Shown here one piece after another: positions 9,048 through 17,940 of a stretch of 64,000 bases of DNA. Where the stretch lies: contig CAVZDD010000005.1 of NCBI GenBank assembly GCA_963773945.1, forward strand, positions 434,001 to 498,000, in the 5' to 3' direction. The DNA comes from JAKIWV01 sp963773945. GTDB taxonomy: Archaea > Thermoplasmatota > Thermoplasmata > Lutacidiplasmatales > UBA184. The stretch's first letter is position 1; the number at the start of each line of letters is the position of its first letter. The notes beneath the pieces were generated by a model that worked only from the letters and a program-made list of their open reading frames with translations, was not told the DNA's origin and did not search any database. The position numbers and the translations under genes are program-made.

Positions 9048-10115
9048 ATGGTCGAGTGTCCAGTCTGTGGAGCGGTGAGCCCGCAGGGCCAAGACGCGTG
9101 CGAGGTATGCGGTCTGCCGACCAAGTACTTCGAGGCGCTCCACGCAGAGGTCGACTCAGCTTCGAACTCGAATTCCGCTCTTGCCGTCGGGCCTGCCACA
9201 ACTGGCCCCGAGAGAGTCGGGCCCGAAGCGACACCGCCCGATCCCACCGACCCCTCGACAACGACAACAGGAGGCGCCGCGGGTAACAGTTCGCCGCCCC
9301 AAGACGTGGAGACGCCTCAGCGGGAGCCCGACCGAGATCCCGAAGACGTGGAACAGCCGAAAGACGAGGCCCTCGGCATCGGGAGCTCCCTCGGGATGGA
9401 TGTCTCGGGATTCGAGAGAGCCCTCGAGCGTGCCACCCTGGAAGGTAACCGCACTCAACTGTCTCGGGTTCGTCGCGAGTTGGTAAAGTCGGTCCTGGAC
9501 GGGCTCATGGACCGGTATCGTCGGCTGTGCGAGCGTCGGGACGTTCTCTCGTCCGTCATGCGAACTCAGACGCTGGACGCGATACTGGCTGCCTATCGAA
9601 GGGCGCTGAGCAAGGGCGAGCTCGCCGTTGCCGAAGAGCAACGAGGGAAAGCGCAACGCGCCATCGAGTCCTTCGAAGCGAGCCTAGGGCGAATTCGGAC
9701 CCGATTGGACGAGGCCAGCCAGATGATGCGGGCGCTCCGAGAACTGGGCGGGGTGGCGCCGAATGTCTTGCGTCCCGTGGCCGAGGCCGTGAAAGACCCC
9801 CGCCGCGCGGAGGCCGGGGAGATCGAGAGTCGGCTGACCCAGACGAATGTCTTTCTCTGGGGGCTCCTCGTTCCCCGAATGAATCACGAGATCTCGAGGT
9901 GCTTGTCCGTCCTGAGCCAGACCAAGGCTCCGCCCTCTCGGACGGCTCCGATCCGCGTCGAGATCGACCGAATGGCGGAGCAGATTCGTGCCCAGAACAT
10001 CGGCGAGGCGTTGGAATCCCATCGGTTCTTGCGCGCTGAGCTCGCCTCCCTCACCCCTCGCGCGAAGCCTAAGCCGGCCCAAGGGTTCAGCATCGACCAA
10101 GTTCACCCGAGCTGA
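9048..10115 (+). CDS. Zinc-ribbon and coiled-coil protein
   Basis: A 355-residue protein. It opens with a zinc ribbon (ECPVCGAVSPQGQDACEVCG), then an acidic, Pro/Ser/Thr-rich linker (about residues 30-110), then a long, largely helical Arg/Glu/Leu-rich region with coiled-coil character to the end (about residues 120-345). ATG 9048 is chosen because GAGGAGG lies 5 bases upstream; an in-frame codon at 8850 would run through the palindrome copy at 8848-8869. Similar zinc-ribbon/helical proteins are frequent in Thermoplasmatota genomes but have no assigned role. Cytoplasmic; possibly a scaffold or nucleic-acid-associated protein (inference). Confidence 0.75.
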   Translation: MVECPVCGAVSPQGQDACEVCGLPTKYFEALHAEVDSASNSNSALAVGPATTGPERVGPEATPPDPTDPSTTTTGGAAGNSSPPQDVETPQREPDRDPEDVEQPKDEALGIGSSLGMDVSGFERALERATLEGNRTQLSRVRRELVKSVLDGLMDRYRRLCERRDVLSSVMRTQTLDAILAAYRRALSKGELAVAEEQRGKAQRAIESFEASLGRIRTRLDEASQMMRALRELGGVAPNVLRPVAEAVKDPRRAEAGEIESRLTQTNVFLWGLLVPRMNHEISRCLSVLSQTKAPPSRTAPIRVEIDRMAEQIRAQNIGEALESHRFLRAELASLTPRAKPKPAQGFSIDQVHPS

Positions 10116-10134
10116 GCGACCCGGGCTCATCGGT

Positions 10135-10156
10135 GGGTGCAATTGGGATTGCACCT
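10135..10156 (+). repeat. Dispersed palindrome, copy 4
   Basis: GGGTGCAA, spacer ttggga, TTGCACCT. Twenty bases past the stop of the gene at 9048-10115, in a convergent gap. Confidence 0.9.
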
Positions 10157-10300
10157 CCGAAATCTGTCAGCCATTGCGAAACGGGCCCCGGAGGTTCAGC
10201 GAGTTTGCCGGTGCGGAGTCGTCGGGCGAACCATCCCTCGAAACGCCGCACCGTCCCAGTCGCCAACGGGGGGAGGATGCAGGGGCGCGTCGCTTTCGGT

Positions 10301-10711
10301 TCACATCGAGGGGTGGTTATGCCAGATCATCATCAGGTTTCCTTCGGAGTCTTTGAAGAACGCCGCGGCCCCGCTGGGGTCATACGCGATCGGTCCGACG
10401 ACCTTCGTCTCCCAGCTCATGCGGTCGGGCCGCTGGAATTTTACTCCCTTCTCCTGCAATCCCTTCACAAACCGTTCGATGTTCCGCACGACGAACGTGC
10501 AGTACGCCAGGGTCCGTTTCTCCCGTTTCTGGGGGGCAATCAGCCAGACATCATCCTTTCCGAACCGTACGCACGCCCAGAAGTCCTTCATCTTGCCCGT
10601 CCCACGGGTGATTAGTTTCCCGCCGACGGTCTTGGTGTAGAACTTGACGGCGCGGCTCATGTTCCGGATCGGGATGAACGTCACTACGCTGGTTCCGGGT
10701 GGTACCGACAT
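10301..10711 (-). CDS. VOC-superfamily (glyoxalase-like) protein
   Basis: A 136-residue single vicinal-oxygen-chelate module pair. SVVTFIPIRNMSRAVKFYTKTVGG forms the first beta-alpha-beta unit and a second begins at CTFVVRNIERFVKGLQEKG, ending with AAFFKDSEGNLMMIW. The usual metal ligands (His near the start, Glu in the last strand) are not clearly present: position 12 is in TFIP and the final strand lacks Glu. It may therefore be a binding rather than a catalytic member. A weak promoter region precedes it; single-gene unit. Confidence 0.8.
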   Translation of the reverse strand: MSVPPGTSVVTFIPIRNMSRAVKFYTKTVGGKLITRGTGKMKDFWACVRFGKDDVWLIAPQKREKRTLAYCTFVVRNIERFVKGLQEKGVKFQRPDRMSWETKVVGPIAYDPSGAAAFFKDSEGNLMMIWHNHPSM

Positions 10712-10924
10712 TTTTTCCCCGTTCCCCCCCTTCCAGGAGCGAACCTTCTCGCGACTAACTTCGGCCTAGGCTATCTACTTTCAGAATGGAGAAAAAGGGA
10801 TGAAGTCTCTTCCCCGGTTCTCGGCCACTCAACCGATTAAGGGTCACGCCGCACTTTTTTCTCTGCATGGCCTCTAGTTTGAGACCTCCGCAGGGTAGGC
10901 ATCGGGCCTCGATACTGAGGGCCC

Positions 10925-11359
10925 TCAGGGCGAGGGCGGTTTCAACGAGAATCCAACCTGAGTCGCGGCGCCCAGGTCATCCCGATTTGCCCAGTGATCC
11001 GCGATCCAGCCGTCGATGACTTTGAACATGTGGATGTGTTGAACCTGGTAGGGCCGTCCAGTAGGGTCCGCGTTCGAGAAGATCCCGCTGTTGACCGGAA
11101 TCTTTGGGGACGCGGCGTGGATGCCCGAGCAGGTGGTGCGGACGGTCACCCAATTCCCTTCGGCTACGATTTCGTGCAGCGTGTGGCGTTCTTGGAGTGA
11201 TTTCAGGCTCTCGTAGACCTTCGACATGCTGACGGGATCGACTCGTCGTCCATGGTTGAACGCTTCTGGAGACCACAGCGCGGCGGCGCCCTCGACATTC
11301 CCGGCGTTCAGGTATTCGAATTGGCGACGAACAACGTCCTTGTTTTCCTCGATTCCCAT
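10925..11359 (-). CDS. SnoaL-like ester-cyclase family protein
   Basis: A 144-residue protein of the NTF2-like fold. It begins ENKDVVRRQFEYLNAGNVEGAAALW, has the central EIVAEGNWVTVRTTCSGIH strand pair, and the C-terminal HIHMFKVIDGWIADHWANRD block typical of SnoaL-like ester cyclases. I start at ATG 11359 (MGIEENK); the 27-residue upstream extension is basic and unconserved-looking. The substrate is unknown; small-molecule isomerase or cyclase activity is the family expectation. It diverges from the GNAT gene at 11534. Confidence 0.8.
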   Translation of the reverse strand: MGIEENKDVVRRQFEYLNAGNVEGAAALWSPEAFNHGRRVDPVSMSKVYESLKSLQERHTLHEIVAEGNWVTVRTTCSGIHAASPKIPVNSGIFSNADPTGRPYQVQHIHMFKVIDGWIADHWANRDDLGAATQVGFSLKPPSP

Positions 11360-11533
11360 ACGGTTCCGGAAGAACGGAGGTCCGAAGAGCTTTGGGAATC
11401 GCGCCCATTTGGCGGAGCGTCGGACTACCGGGGGAATCAAGGGTTCGCTGGCGTGGCTGTCTCACGGCGAAGAGGGTGCAAGCTTGATGCCGCCAGTTGA
11501 AAGTGAGTCCCGGAGGTCGCAGCCCGCAGCGTC

Positions 11534-12514
11534 ATGGACGAATCGTTGTTCTCGGCTCGTCCCTTCTCCGATTCAGATTACGAATCGTGGGTGGCGGTCG
11601 GACGAGCCGTCCGGCCGGATGATCCTGTTTCTGCCGAGACCCTGCGTTATAGAGAGGAGTCGCTCGGCTCCGATTTCGAAAGACGGCGCTACGTCGTGGA
11701 GTTCCGGACGACGGGTCAGGTCATCGCCGTGGGTCGGGTGGGGGAAAGTCCGTTCAACGCGGAGCGGGGAAAATTGTGGGAGTTCATCCTGGTCCATCCC
11801 GACTTTCAAGGCCGGGGGATCGGTTCCTGGTTACACGAGCGGCTGGCCGCGGAGGCGGAGGGCCTCCGCGCCACGGCGCTTCGGGCCATGGCCTCGGAAC
11901 CGGAGACCGTCGGACGAGCCTTCCTTCAGCACCGCGGGTTTGAGGAGCGACGTCGCACGTGGCAATCGATCCTGGACCTGGGAGTTGTCGACACTCGCCG
12001 GCTTCCTGAGTTGCGCCGCACTCTGAGTTCGGCGGGAATTGAGATCACGACCTTGGCCCAAGAGGGGGTCCACGATCCGGAGGTTATCCAGAAGCTGTAC
12101 GACCTCGACCGCGAGACCGCGCCGGATGTTCCCCGGATGGATTCCTACACTCCCTGGACCCTGGACCAGTATGAGCGCCTCGAGCTGGGAGGGCCCCGAC
12201 AATTGCCCGAGGCCTGGTTCATCGCGAAGGGGCATGGGCGCTATGTCGGAATGAGCGTGGGAAAACAGGAGGCGGCGTTCCCCGACACGCTCCATCAATC
12301 CTACACGTGCACGCTCCGGGAGTACCGGCGCAGGGGCATTGCGCTCGCGCTCAAGCTCTCCGTGATCGAATACGCGCGCCGCCACGACTATCGGCAGATC
12401 GAGACCGAGAATGACTCCATGAACGCGCCGATGTGGACGATGAACCAACGGTTGGGATTCCAACGGAGGACCGTTTGGATACAGTTGGAGAGGCTGCTCC
12501 GGTCTCCGAGTTAA
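11534..12514 (+). CDS. Tandem GNAT N-acetyltransferase
   Basis: A 326-residue protein with two GNAT domains. The first (about 1-160) carries the acetyl-CoA loop in ILVHPDFQGRGIGSWL. The second (about 175-320) has the RRRGIALALKLSVIEYA motif and ends with MNQRLGFQRRTVW, the usual last GNAT strand. Two-domain GNATs of this length resemble mycothiol synthase-like enzymes and phosphinothricin-type acyltransferases, but no substrate can be assigned. Cytoplasmic. It is monocistronic, 174 bases divergent from the SnoaL gene. Confidence 0.88.
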   Translation: MDESLFSARPFSDSDYESWVAVGRAVRPDDPVSAETLRYREESLGSDFERRRYVVEFRTTGQVIAVGRVGESPFNAERGKLWEFILVHPDFQGRGIGSWLHERLAAEAEGLRATALRAMASEPETVGRAFLQHRGFEERRRTWQSILDLGVVDTRRLPELRRTLSSAGIEITTLAQEGVHDPEVIQKLYDLDRETAPDVPRMDSYTPWTLDQYERLELGGPRQLPEAWFIAKGHGRYVGMSVGKQEAAFPDTLHQSYTCTLREYRRRGIALALKLSVIEYARRHDYRQIETENDSMNAPMWTMNQRLGFQRRTVWIQLERLLRSPS

Positions 12515-12670
12515 CCCCGGCAGCGCCGCCGATCCCGCCCCCATGGTCGGCCGGCACCGCGCCCTAGCGGCGGCCCAACCGCGGGGGCGCGACCGTAGTC
12601 GCCCGTTCGGCTATCGTGGGACTCCAAGGGCCAGCGGAGGCCCTTTGTAGCCGCAGCAGTTGGACGAGTC

Positions 12671-13126
12671 ATGGTGTTTGTAGCCGACTGGGGAAGCAAG
12701 TTCGACGCGCCGGTAGAAGTGGTCTGGCAGTTTGTGATGTCCGACGACGACCACGGGGACAGCCACAAGGGTCGCCGCAATGTCGAGCGGAAGTCGATCA
12801 ACGAAAACACCGTCATGCTGAGCTGGGAACAGAACATGGATGGGAACTGGGTCAAGCTCTCCAACCGGCTCACTTTCCATCCTCCGATCGGGTTTTTCGT
12901 CGAACCGATGGAAGGCCCGATGGCTGGGTCGAAGTTCTTCAACTACTATGTCCCGAAGGGCCACGAGACCGAGGTCGTCGTGGTCGGCGACTGGCATTCC
13001 AAGATGATCCCAGAAGCCCAGCTCGAGAAAGCCGTCATGGCGAACCTCGAACACGTCTTCCAAGAGGACACGGCCGGTATCAAGGGCTTCAAGGAAAAGC
13101 GCGTCGCACACGCTCCGGCCCACTAG
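12671..13126 (+). CDS. SRPBCC (START/Bet v1-like) domain protein
   Basis: A 151-residue helix-grip protein. WGSKFDAPVEVVWQFVMSD is the typical opening strand and helix, the central region forms strands rich in Val/Trp, and a C-terminal helix (EKAVMANLEHVFQEDTAGIK) closes the ligand cavity. Family members bind or transform hydrophobic ligands; no ligand is evident. No signal peptide. GTC/ATG options exist, but ATG 12671 directly precedes conserved-looking sequence. It is one of three SRPBCC genes in the window (also 24264 and 36947). Confidence 0.82.
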   Translation: MVFVADWGSKFDAPVEVVWQFVMSDDDHGDSHKGRRNVERKSINENTVMLSWEQNMDGNWVKLSNRLTFHPPIGFFVEPMEGPMAGSKFFNYYVPKGHETEVVVVGDWHSKMIPEAQLEKAVMANLEHVFQEDTAGIKGFKEKRVAHAPAH

Positions 13127-13247
13127 AAGCGGGCCGGCGCTGGGGCCAAGCGCTCCGTTAACGAGCGGTAGGACCCGGCCCGAAGGCCGGGGAAACGGTT
13201 GACTTCGTGGTCGGGTCCGAAGACCCGACGGTCGCAGACCCGTGAGT

Positions 13248-13694
13248 CTACGGCGCGAGGGCGATCTGCCGGGCGAGTCCGAGTTGCTGGTTGAGGTCTG
13301 AGGCGATTCCGTACGCACGGAACGACTGGATCTTACCGGCCTCGTTCAAGACCACGCGCGCCATCTGCTCCTGAGCGAACTTCTTGTTCGTCGGGGCGAT
13401 GGTCTTGCCATCCTGCGCGGTGAGCGGACCCGTGTGGGTGCCGTGCACGGAGTTCAGGACGACGACGTCGTGGCCCGAGATGTAGACGTTCTTGACGTCC
13501 TGCGTCCAATCGGGGAACGCCTGGAAGCTGCCCGCGAGGAAGCCGCGAATCGCGGTCTTTCCGTGGAGGGGCGCGTCCTGGGAGGGGACCTGGAACGTCG
13601 CGTCATCGGCGTATTGTTCCAAAATCTTGTCGACGTTTCGGGTGTTCACAACGGCGATCATTTGCCGGGCTTCTTGTTCAGTCAGCTGCGTCAT
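13248..13694 (-). CDS. SnoaL-like (NTF2-fold) protein
   Basis: A 148-residue protein. EQEARQMIAVVNTRNVDKILEQYADDATFQVP is the usual SnoaL helix and strand, followed by GKTAIRGFLAGSFQAFPDW, and by a C-terminal VLNEAGKIQSFRAYG block. ATG 13694 has GAGGAGA 4 bases upstream. A CTATAAAAAG sequence at 13708-13717 is too close to the start to be its TATA box. Function unknown; related folds are polyketide cyclases and steroid isomerases. Confidence 0.85.
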   Translation of the reverse strand: MTQLTEQEARQMIAVVNTRNVDKILEQYADDATFQVPSQDAPLHGKTAIRGFLAGSFQAFPDWTQDVKNVYISGHDVVVLNSVHGTHTGPLTAQDGKTIAPTNKKFAQEQMARVVLNEAGKIQSFRAYGIASDLNQQLGLARQIALAP

Positions 13695-13769
13695 CTTTCT
13701 CCTCTTCTATAAAAAGCCGCCGGAGGGGATAAGGGGGACCAAGTCCTCCGATCCTCGGGACGGGGGAAT

Positions 13770-14420
13770 TCAGGACCGGCCCCAGGGGAACAAGCGCCGG
13801 GGGTCGACCCCGGGGGTGAGGGGGCGAGCAGCATCCTCGAGCTTCCGTTGGGCGGACGCGACCGACCCTCGATAGGTCGGCGCACGCACTTTCTTCCGCC
13901 AATCCGACCAGCTCCGGGCCTCGAGTGCGTGTGCTCCTGTCGGGGTGTGCACCGAGCGAGTGAGGACGAGCAGCCGCTTCTCGAGCTCCCGAAGCGCCGG
14001 TCTAAAGGCCGCGTAGCCGCGGGGGAGGTCGTTCCGGACGACCCCGCCCTCATTGACCTGGGCAAGGAGGTACTGCCCGTCCTCGCTCAACCCGTCCAAT
14101 TGCCACCTGGCCCGGGAGCTACCGACGGCCACCAGGGCCGGCCAGAGACGACGGTGGACCAGTGTCTGTTTCGCTCGCCAGAGCCGCACGAGCAAGACAT
14201 CGGGACCCGACTCTAGCGCCTCGCCCACGCCGTAGATGGCATGGCCCGCCGGATGGCCCCACCAGGAACCGGAGACGGGAGCTCCGGCCACGATCGACAC
14301 GAGGGACGGAGATTCCGGGTCGGTGAAGGGCAACAGGCCCCGTCGCCGCAGCTCGATCTTTACCCGGAGGATGGCCAGGTCCGGTTTGGCCTGGGCCACG
14401 GGTTCCGGAGCGGCTCCCAC
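13770..14420 (-). CDS. Conserved hypothetical protein
   Basis: A 216-residue cytoplasmic protein. Its most distinctive stretch is SGSWWGHPAGHAIYGVGEAL followed by DVLLVRLWRAKQTLVHRRLW, which I recall from an uncharacterised bacterial and archaeal family; the match is from memory, not a search. His, Trp and Arg are concentrated there, so that is the likely active or binding site. It has no membrane segment, no cysteines, and an Arg-rich C-terminal third. It lies 90 bases from the VOC gene on the same strand and could be co-transcribed with it. Confidence 0.7.
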   Translation of the reverse strand: MGAAPEPVAQAKPDLAILRVKIELRRRGLLPFTDPESPSLVSIVAGAPVSGSWWGHPAGHAIYGVGEALESGPDVLLVRLWRAKQTLVHRRLWPALVAVGSSRARWQLDGLSEDGQYLLAQVNEGGVVRNDLPRGYAAFRPALRELEKRLLVLTRSVHTPTGAHALEARSWSDWRKKVRAPTYRGSVASAQRKLEDAARPLTPGVDPRRLFPWGRS

Positions 14421-14510
14421 GGGATGAAGGATTGCCCGGCGCTAGAGGCAGGCGGCCTTCGCGCGGTCCGGGAGGGCGGTCCCCACCGACCAAGGGCCGG
14501 CGGTTCGGTC

Positions 14511-14999
14511 CTAGCGTTTCTGCGCAGCCATCTTCGCCGCCCACTCGCGACCGCGGGCTTCCATCTGCTCGTCCGGCACATCCTCCGTGTGGGTGGCAAT
14601 GGCCCAGACATGGCCGAACGGGTCCGTGAACTGGCCGAATCGGTCCCCCCAGAACATGTCCATTGGCGGCATGCTGGGCTTCGCTCCCGCGGCGACCGCG
14701 CGCGCGAATCGGCCGTCGACGTCCTCGAGGTAGACCCAGATGGAGGAGTGCGGCGCAGCCCCGGCCTTCTGGCCCTTGGCCGCCATGCTCTCGTCCTCGT
14801 CGTTGAGCATCAGGATGCTGTCCCCGATGCGAAGCTCGGCGTGCCAGACGGACTTCCCATCGGGAGTCCCCATTCGACCGAGAAGCTTGGCATCGAAGAC
14901 CTTTGTGTACCACTCGATCGCCTTGTCGGCTCCCTTGATCGTCAGCGATGCGGTCAGCGTGTGGTACTGGTCGGGTTTTGCTTTCACTTTAGGTGCCAT
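14511..14999 (-). CDS. VOC-superfamily protein, PhnB-like
   Basis: A 162-residue glyoxalase-fold protein. TASLTIKGADKAIEWYTKVFDAK and HAELRIGDSILMLNDE form the first half; SSIWVYLEDVDGRFARAVAAGAK and FWGDRFGQFTDPFGHVWAIA form the second, matching the PhnB/3-demethylubiquinone-9 methyltransferase-like subgroup. Start at ATG 14999; a codon seven residues upstream is possible. Substrate unknown. A basic lysine-rich tail is present. Confidence 0.88.
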   Translation of the reverse strand: MAPKVKAKPDQYHTLTASLTIKGADKAIEWYTKVFDAKLLGRMGTPDGKSVWHAELRIGDSILMLNDEDESMAAKGQKAGAAPHSSIWVYLEDVDGRFARAVAAGAKPSMPPMDMFWGDRFGQFTDPFGHVWAIATHTEDVPDEQMEARGREWAAKMAAQKR

Positions 15000-15259
15000 G
15001 GGGACTGTCTCCGAACCCACCCAGCCACCCGGGCGTCATACTCTTGAGGGAAGGTGATGAAACGCCTCTTTCCGAAGAAGCCATTTCGCCCGGCAGCGGG
15101 TCCGCAAGCGTCCGTCGGCGATGTCGGTCATCGACTTAGGAGCTTGGTTACAACACGGACATCTCCTCCATTCTAGAGCACCGGAAATTCAGTGTTTGAA
15201 CGGTGGTAGGACACAGCTCCTGGCCGAAGTGTCTCTACCGAGGTTCGCGCACCGACTTG

Positions 15260-15281
15260 AGGTGCAATCTCAATTGCACCC
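15260..15281 (-). repeat. Dispersed palindrome, copy 5
   Basis: AGGTGCAA, spacer tctcaa, TTGCACCC. It lies 23 bases past the stop of the minus-strand GNAT gene; the spacer reads ttgaga on the minus strand. It is the last copy before a 21.6-kb stretch with none. Confidence 0.9.
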
Positions 15282-15304
15282 ACAAACTTCGCTCGGAACG
15301 ACGG

Positions 15305-16306
15305 CTACCGGGAAGCGGTTACCCTCGCTTCGGCCGTCGGAGCCGGGGGAGAGATTCCGAGCGCCGCAGGGTTGGCCCAGAACGTGAATGGGCCGTCCTG
15401 CACCACGAACCCGAGGTGTCGATAGAGCTCGTAAGCCGCGACGTTCTCCCGGGTGACCGCCAGTACGAGGGGGGCGGTCGCGTCGGGGGAGACGGCCTGG
15501 AGGGTCGCCCGGATCAGTCGACGCGCGTGCCCGTGGCCCTGGAAGCGTGGATGGACTTCCACGTCCGCGATCAGTTTGTACTGGGTCCGGTCGGTCACGA
15601 GCGTCGCGCCGCGAATCACACCATCGATCTCAAGCCCGAACGAAGCATGGGTCAGGAAAGTGCCGTACTGGCCCTCGAAAACCGTTCGGAGGAGGCGACG
15701 CGCCTCTTGCATCTCGTCGTCCTCGCGGGCAAAGAGAAAGAGGTCGATCGAGTTCGCGTACGAAGCCGCGCTCAATTCGGCAAGCCCCTCCAAGTCCGCG
15801 GGACTGACGTTCCTCACCCGGCCGGATTGGAGCGGCTTGACCGCGTCGGGAGGGAGGGGGGCTTGGGCTGGGAAGGCCAGCCCGTAGCGGTGATAGGGCA
15901 GAAATCCGCGAGGGGCCAGAAACTCCGCCGCGTCGGCCTCCGGGAATCCCGGGAGCGAGGAGTTGAAGAGTAGGACCGGGCCGGCAGGGTCGGTCGAGTC
16001 GAGAAGAGCCGTCAGGAAGCGTTTCCAATCTGATGGATTCTGACACTTCTTCTCGAGCTGAATCGGGCCGACCCGACGGCCTTTGGTTCCGACGGTCTCC
16101 CAAATCGCGAGACCTTCCAGATGGCCCCTCGCGCCTTGGAGGACCCCTCCTTCGGCCTTTCGTTCAAAGATCTTTTTCCTCAGCGAAGAGAGTTCCTCCG
16201 CTTCACCGGCGTGTCCGGCGGCACGGGCCTCCGCTTCGGGACCGGTCAGGAGCGCAGCCGCTCCTTCCGGGTCTTCTCGCAGGGGTCTCCAGGATCCCCG
16301 AGGCAC
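15305..16306 (-). CDS. GNAT acetyltransferase with a degenerate first half
   Basis: A 333-residue protein with a clear C-terminal GNAT domain (about 165-320). VEVHPRFQGHGHARRLIRATLQ is the acetyl-CoA loop and NVAAYELYRHLGFVVQDG the final motif. The N-terminal half looks like a decayed second GNAT (LFNSSLPGFPEADAAEFLAPRGFLPYHRYG). GTG 16306 is the first possible start in this frame because an in-frame TGA lies two codons upstream. Substrate unknown. Monocistronic. Confidence 0.82.
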   Translation of the reverse strand: MPRGSWRPLREDPEGAAALLTGPEAEARAAGHAGEAEELSSLRKKIFERKAEGGVLQGARGHLEGLAIWETVGTKGRRVGPIQLEKKCQNPSDWKRFLTALLDSTDPAGPVLLFNSSLPGFPEADAAEFLAPRGFLPYHRYGLAFPAQAPLPPDAVKPLQSGRVRNVSPADLEGLAELSAASYANSIDLFLFAREDDEMQEARRLLRTVFEGQYGTFLTHASFGLEIDGVIRGATLVTDRTQYKLIADVEVHPRFQGHGHARRLIRATLQAVSPDATAPLVLAVTRENVAAYELYRHLGFVVQDGPFTFWANPAALGISPPAPTAEARVTASR

Positions 16307-16506
16307 GAGTCATCGGAGTGAGATACCATCCTTAGGATTGACGCACGGCCGGAGGTTACTCTCCGTGAGGCTCGGCTTCCCGCCTCTCTCAGTGGCGCCC
16401 GACTGGAACCACGACCCTGAACCCACTCGCCGAATCCCGAACCCCCCCACCGTCGTGACCTGCTTTCCGACCGTTCGGTCATTATAGACCGCTGTCCGTC
16501 ACGGGG

Positions 16507-17269
16507 ATGGTGCACGTACTCGGGGGCCCGGCATCGAACCTTCCCCGCCCCCAGCGATACGTTCTCCCGCTCCTCGATAGCCGGCGGGATTCGCCAACCG
16601 CCATGACGTTTCGATTTTCGACCAAGGGATCTGGGTTTGAGTACCTGGTCGAACCAGGCCATCCGGCTCGCGCTCCCCGGGGTGGACGACCCGTGGGGCG
16701 CGGCGCGGTCGTTCTCACTGTCGTCGAGCCCGTCCGAGACCGGCCACATCGCCGTTACCTGCAAGATTTCGGAGACCCCCTTCAAGCAGGCGCTGTCTCG
16801 ACTGAAACCGGGCGACGCGGCCGAGGTTTACGGCCCGCTCGGCGCCTTCCTCTTCGAGGAGGATCACCCGGGCGTCTTCATCGCGGGAGGTATCGGGATC
16901 ACGCCGTTCCGAGGCATGTCTCGGTACGCCGCCGATACCGGAAACTCCCAACCGCACCGGCTTCTGTATTCCGCCCGCACCCCGGAGGAGTTCGTGTTCC
17001 GGACCGAGCTCGACGAACTCGCCCGATCCTCGTCGGATTTCCAAGTCCACTACACTGTGACTCGTCCGACGGAATCCCCGGAGAAGTGGGAAGGTCGGGT
17101 CGGTCGGATCGACGAGAAGTGGATACGGGATGTATCCAAGCCGTTGCGGCGGCCTAAGTTCTACGTGGCCGGGCTGCCCGAGATGGTGATGGAGACCGTC
17201 GCCCTTCTCGGCGGGTCCCTCGGGATCCCCGAGGACGATATCGATTACGAAATGTTCCGAGGTTATTGA
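16507..17269 (+). pseudogene. FNR-like FAD/NAD(P) oxidoreductase, frameshifted
   Basis: Frame of 16507: PTAMTFRFSTKGSGFEYL, the usual first strand of ferredoxin-reductase-like proteins. Frame of 16637: QAIRLALPG, RSFSLSSSP (FAD loop), GGIGITPFRGMSRYA (nucleotide-binding GxGxTP) and the C-terminal EMFRGY, also typical. The two halves meet at about 16643-16650, where seven bases stand where six would keep frame, so a +1 shift breaks the gene. If the shift is a sequence error, the product would be about 250 residues and move electrons between NAD(P)H and an unknown acceptor. If real, the second frame alone lacks the first FAD-binding strand. Start ATG 16507 is uncertain. Confidence 0.75.
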
Positions 17270-17311
17270 CCCCGGGCGGAGCCCGTCGGCCGTCGGGCTA
17301 AACCGCTCAGT

Positions 17312-17746
17312 TCACTCGCTCAGGGCCGCCGAGCTTGACCGAAGGCGGCGCACCGTCTCCTTGAGCAGGGTCCTAAGCACCTCAGGTTCGTTACCCACGG
17401 CGGACCAGAATTCCCAGGGAGAGAGCACCAGGCAGCGTACGAGCCCGCTGGCCCGAACATCCGCGGTCCGGGCCTGCTCGTCCAGGAGAGCCATCTCCCC
17501 GAAGTACTGGCCAACGCCAAGCGTGGCCACGGGCTTGCCGCCCTTCTCGATGCGGGCCTGGCCCGCGATGATCAGATAGAATCCGATGCCCTTCTCGCCC
17601 TGCTGGACGATCGTCTGGCCGTCCTTGTACGTCCGTTCCTTGGCAGTTACGGCCATCGTGTGCAGTTGGGACTTGCTCAGGCTCGAAAAGAGGGGGACCG
17701 ACCCCAGCATCGTTTGGGCACTACCGTCGCCTTTGACATCGGGCAT
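17312..17746 (-). CDS. Cyclic-nucleotide-binding domain protein
   Basis: A 144-residue stand-alone cNMP-binding (CRP/PKA regulatory-type) domain. VPLFSSLSKSQLHTMA is the N-terminal helix, and the phosphate-binding cassette is FGEMALLDEQARTADVRA, with the Glu and Arg that contact cyclic nucleotide both present. No DNA-binding or kinase domain is attached. Start ATG 17746 fits a TATA-like TTTATC about 33 bases upstream; an upstream in-frame codon at 17800 would place that box inside the gene. It may sense cAMP made by the cyclase at 45631-47553 (inference). Confidence 0.88.
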   Translation of the reverse strand: MPDVKGDGSAQTMLGSVPLFSSLSKSQLHTMAVTAKERTYKDGQTIVQQGEKGIGFYLIIAGQARIEKGGKPVATLGVGQYFGEMALLDEQARTADVRASGLVRCLVLSPWEFWSAVGNEPEVLRTLLKETVRRLRSSSAALSE

Positions 17747-17773
17747 ACGCGTTATCGGCCTCAAGCCCACGCT

Positions 17774-17785
17774 GTAGATAAATGG
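17774..17785 (-). promoter_or_regulatory. TATA-like box for the cNMP-binding protein gene
   Basis: On the minus strand CCATTTATCTAC, centred about 33 bases before ATG 17746, predicting a leader of only a few bases. Confidence 0.45.
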
Positions 17786-17940
17786 CTGTTGTGGCCCCAA
17801 GGGCCACCCGTTCGAGATCTGGGAACCTCGTCGCGCGAAGTAGAGGGTCTCCCCCCCCTCCTGCAGGACCCAGGGACCGCCGTTTGAGTTATCTGGCGCG
17901 GGCCCGATTCCCGGGCGTGCGGAAAGGCGACCGACGGCGG

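Noticed and set aside
13708..13717. CTATAAAAAG as promoter of the SnoaL gene at 13248
   Set aside because: Its centre is only about 17 bases from the start codon, too close for the usual TATA-to-start distance, and a ribosome binding site lies between.
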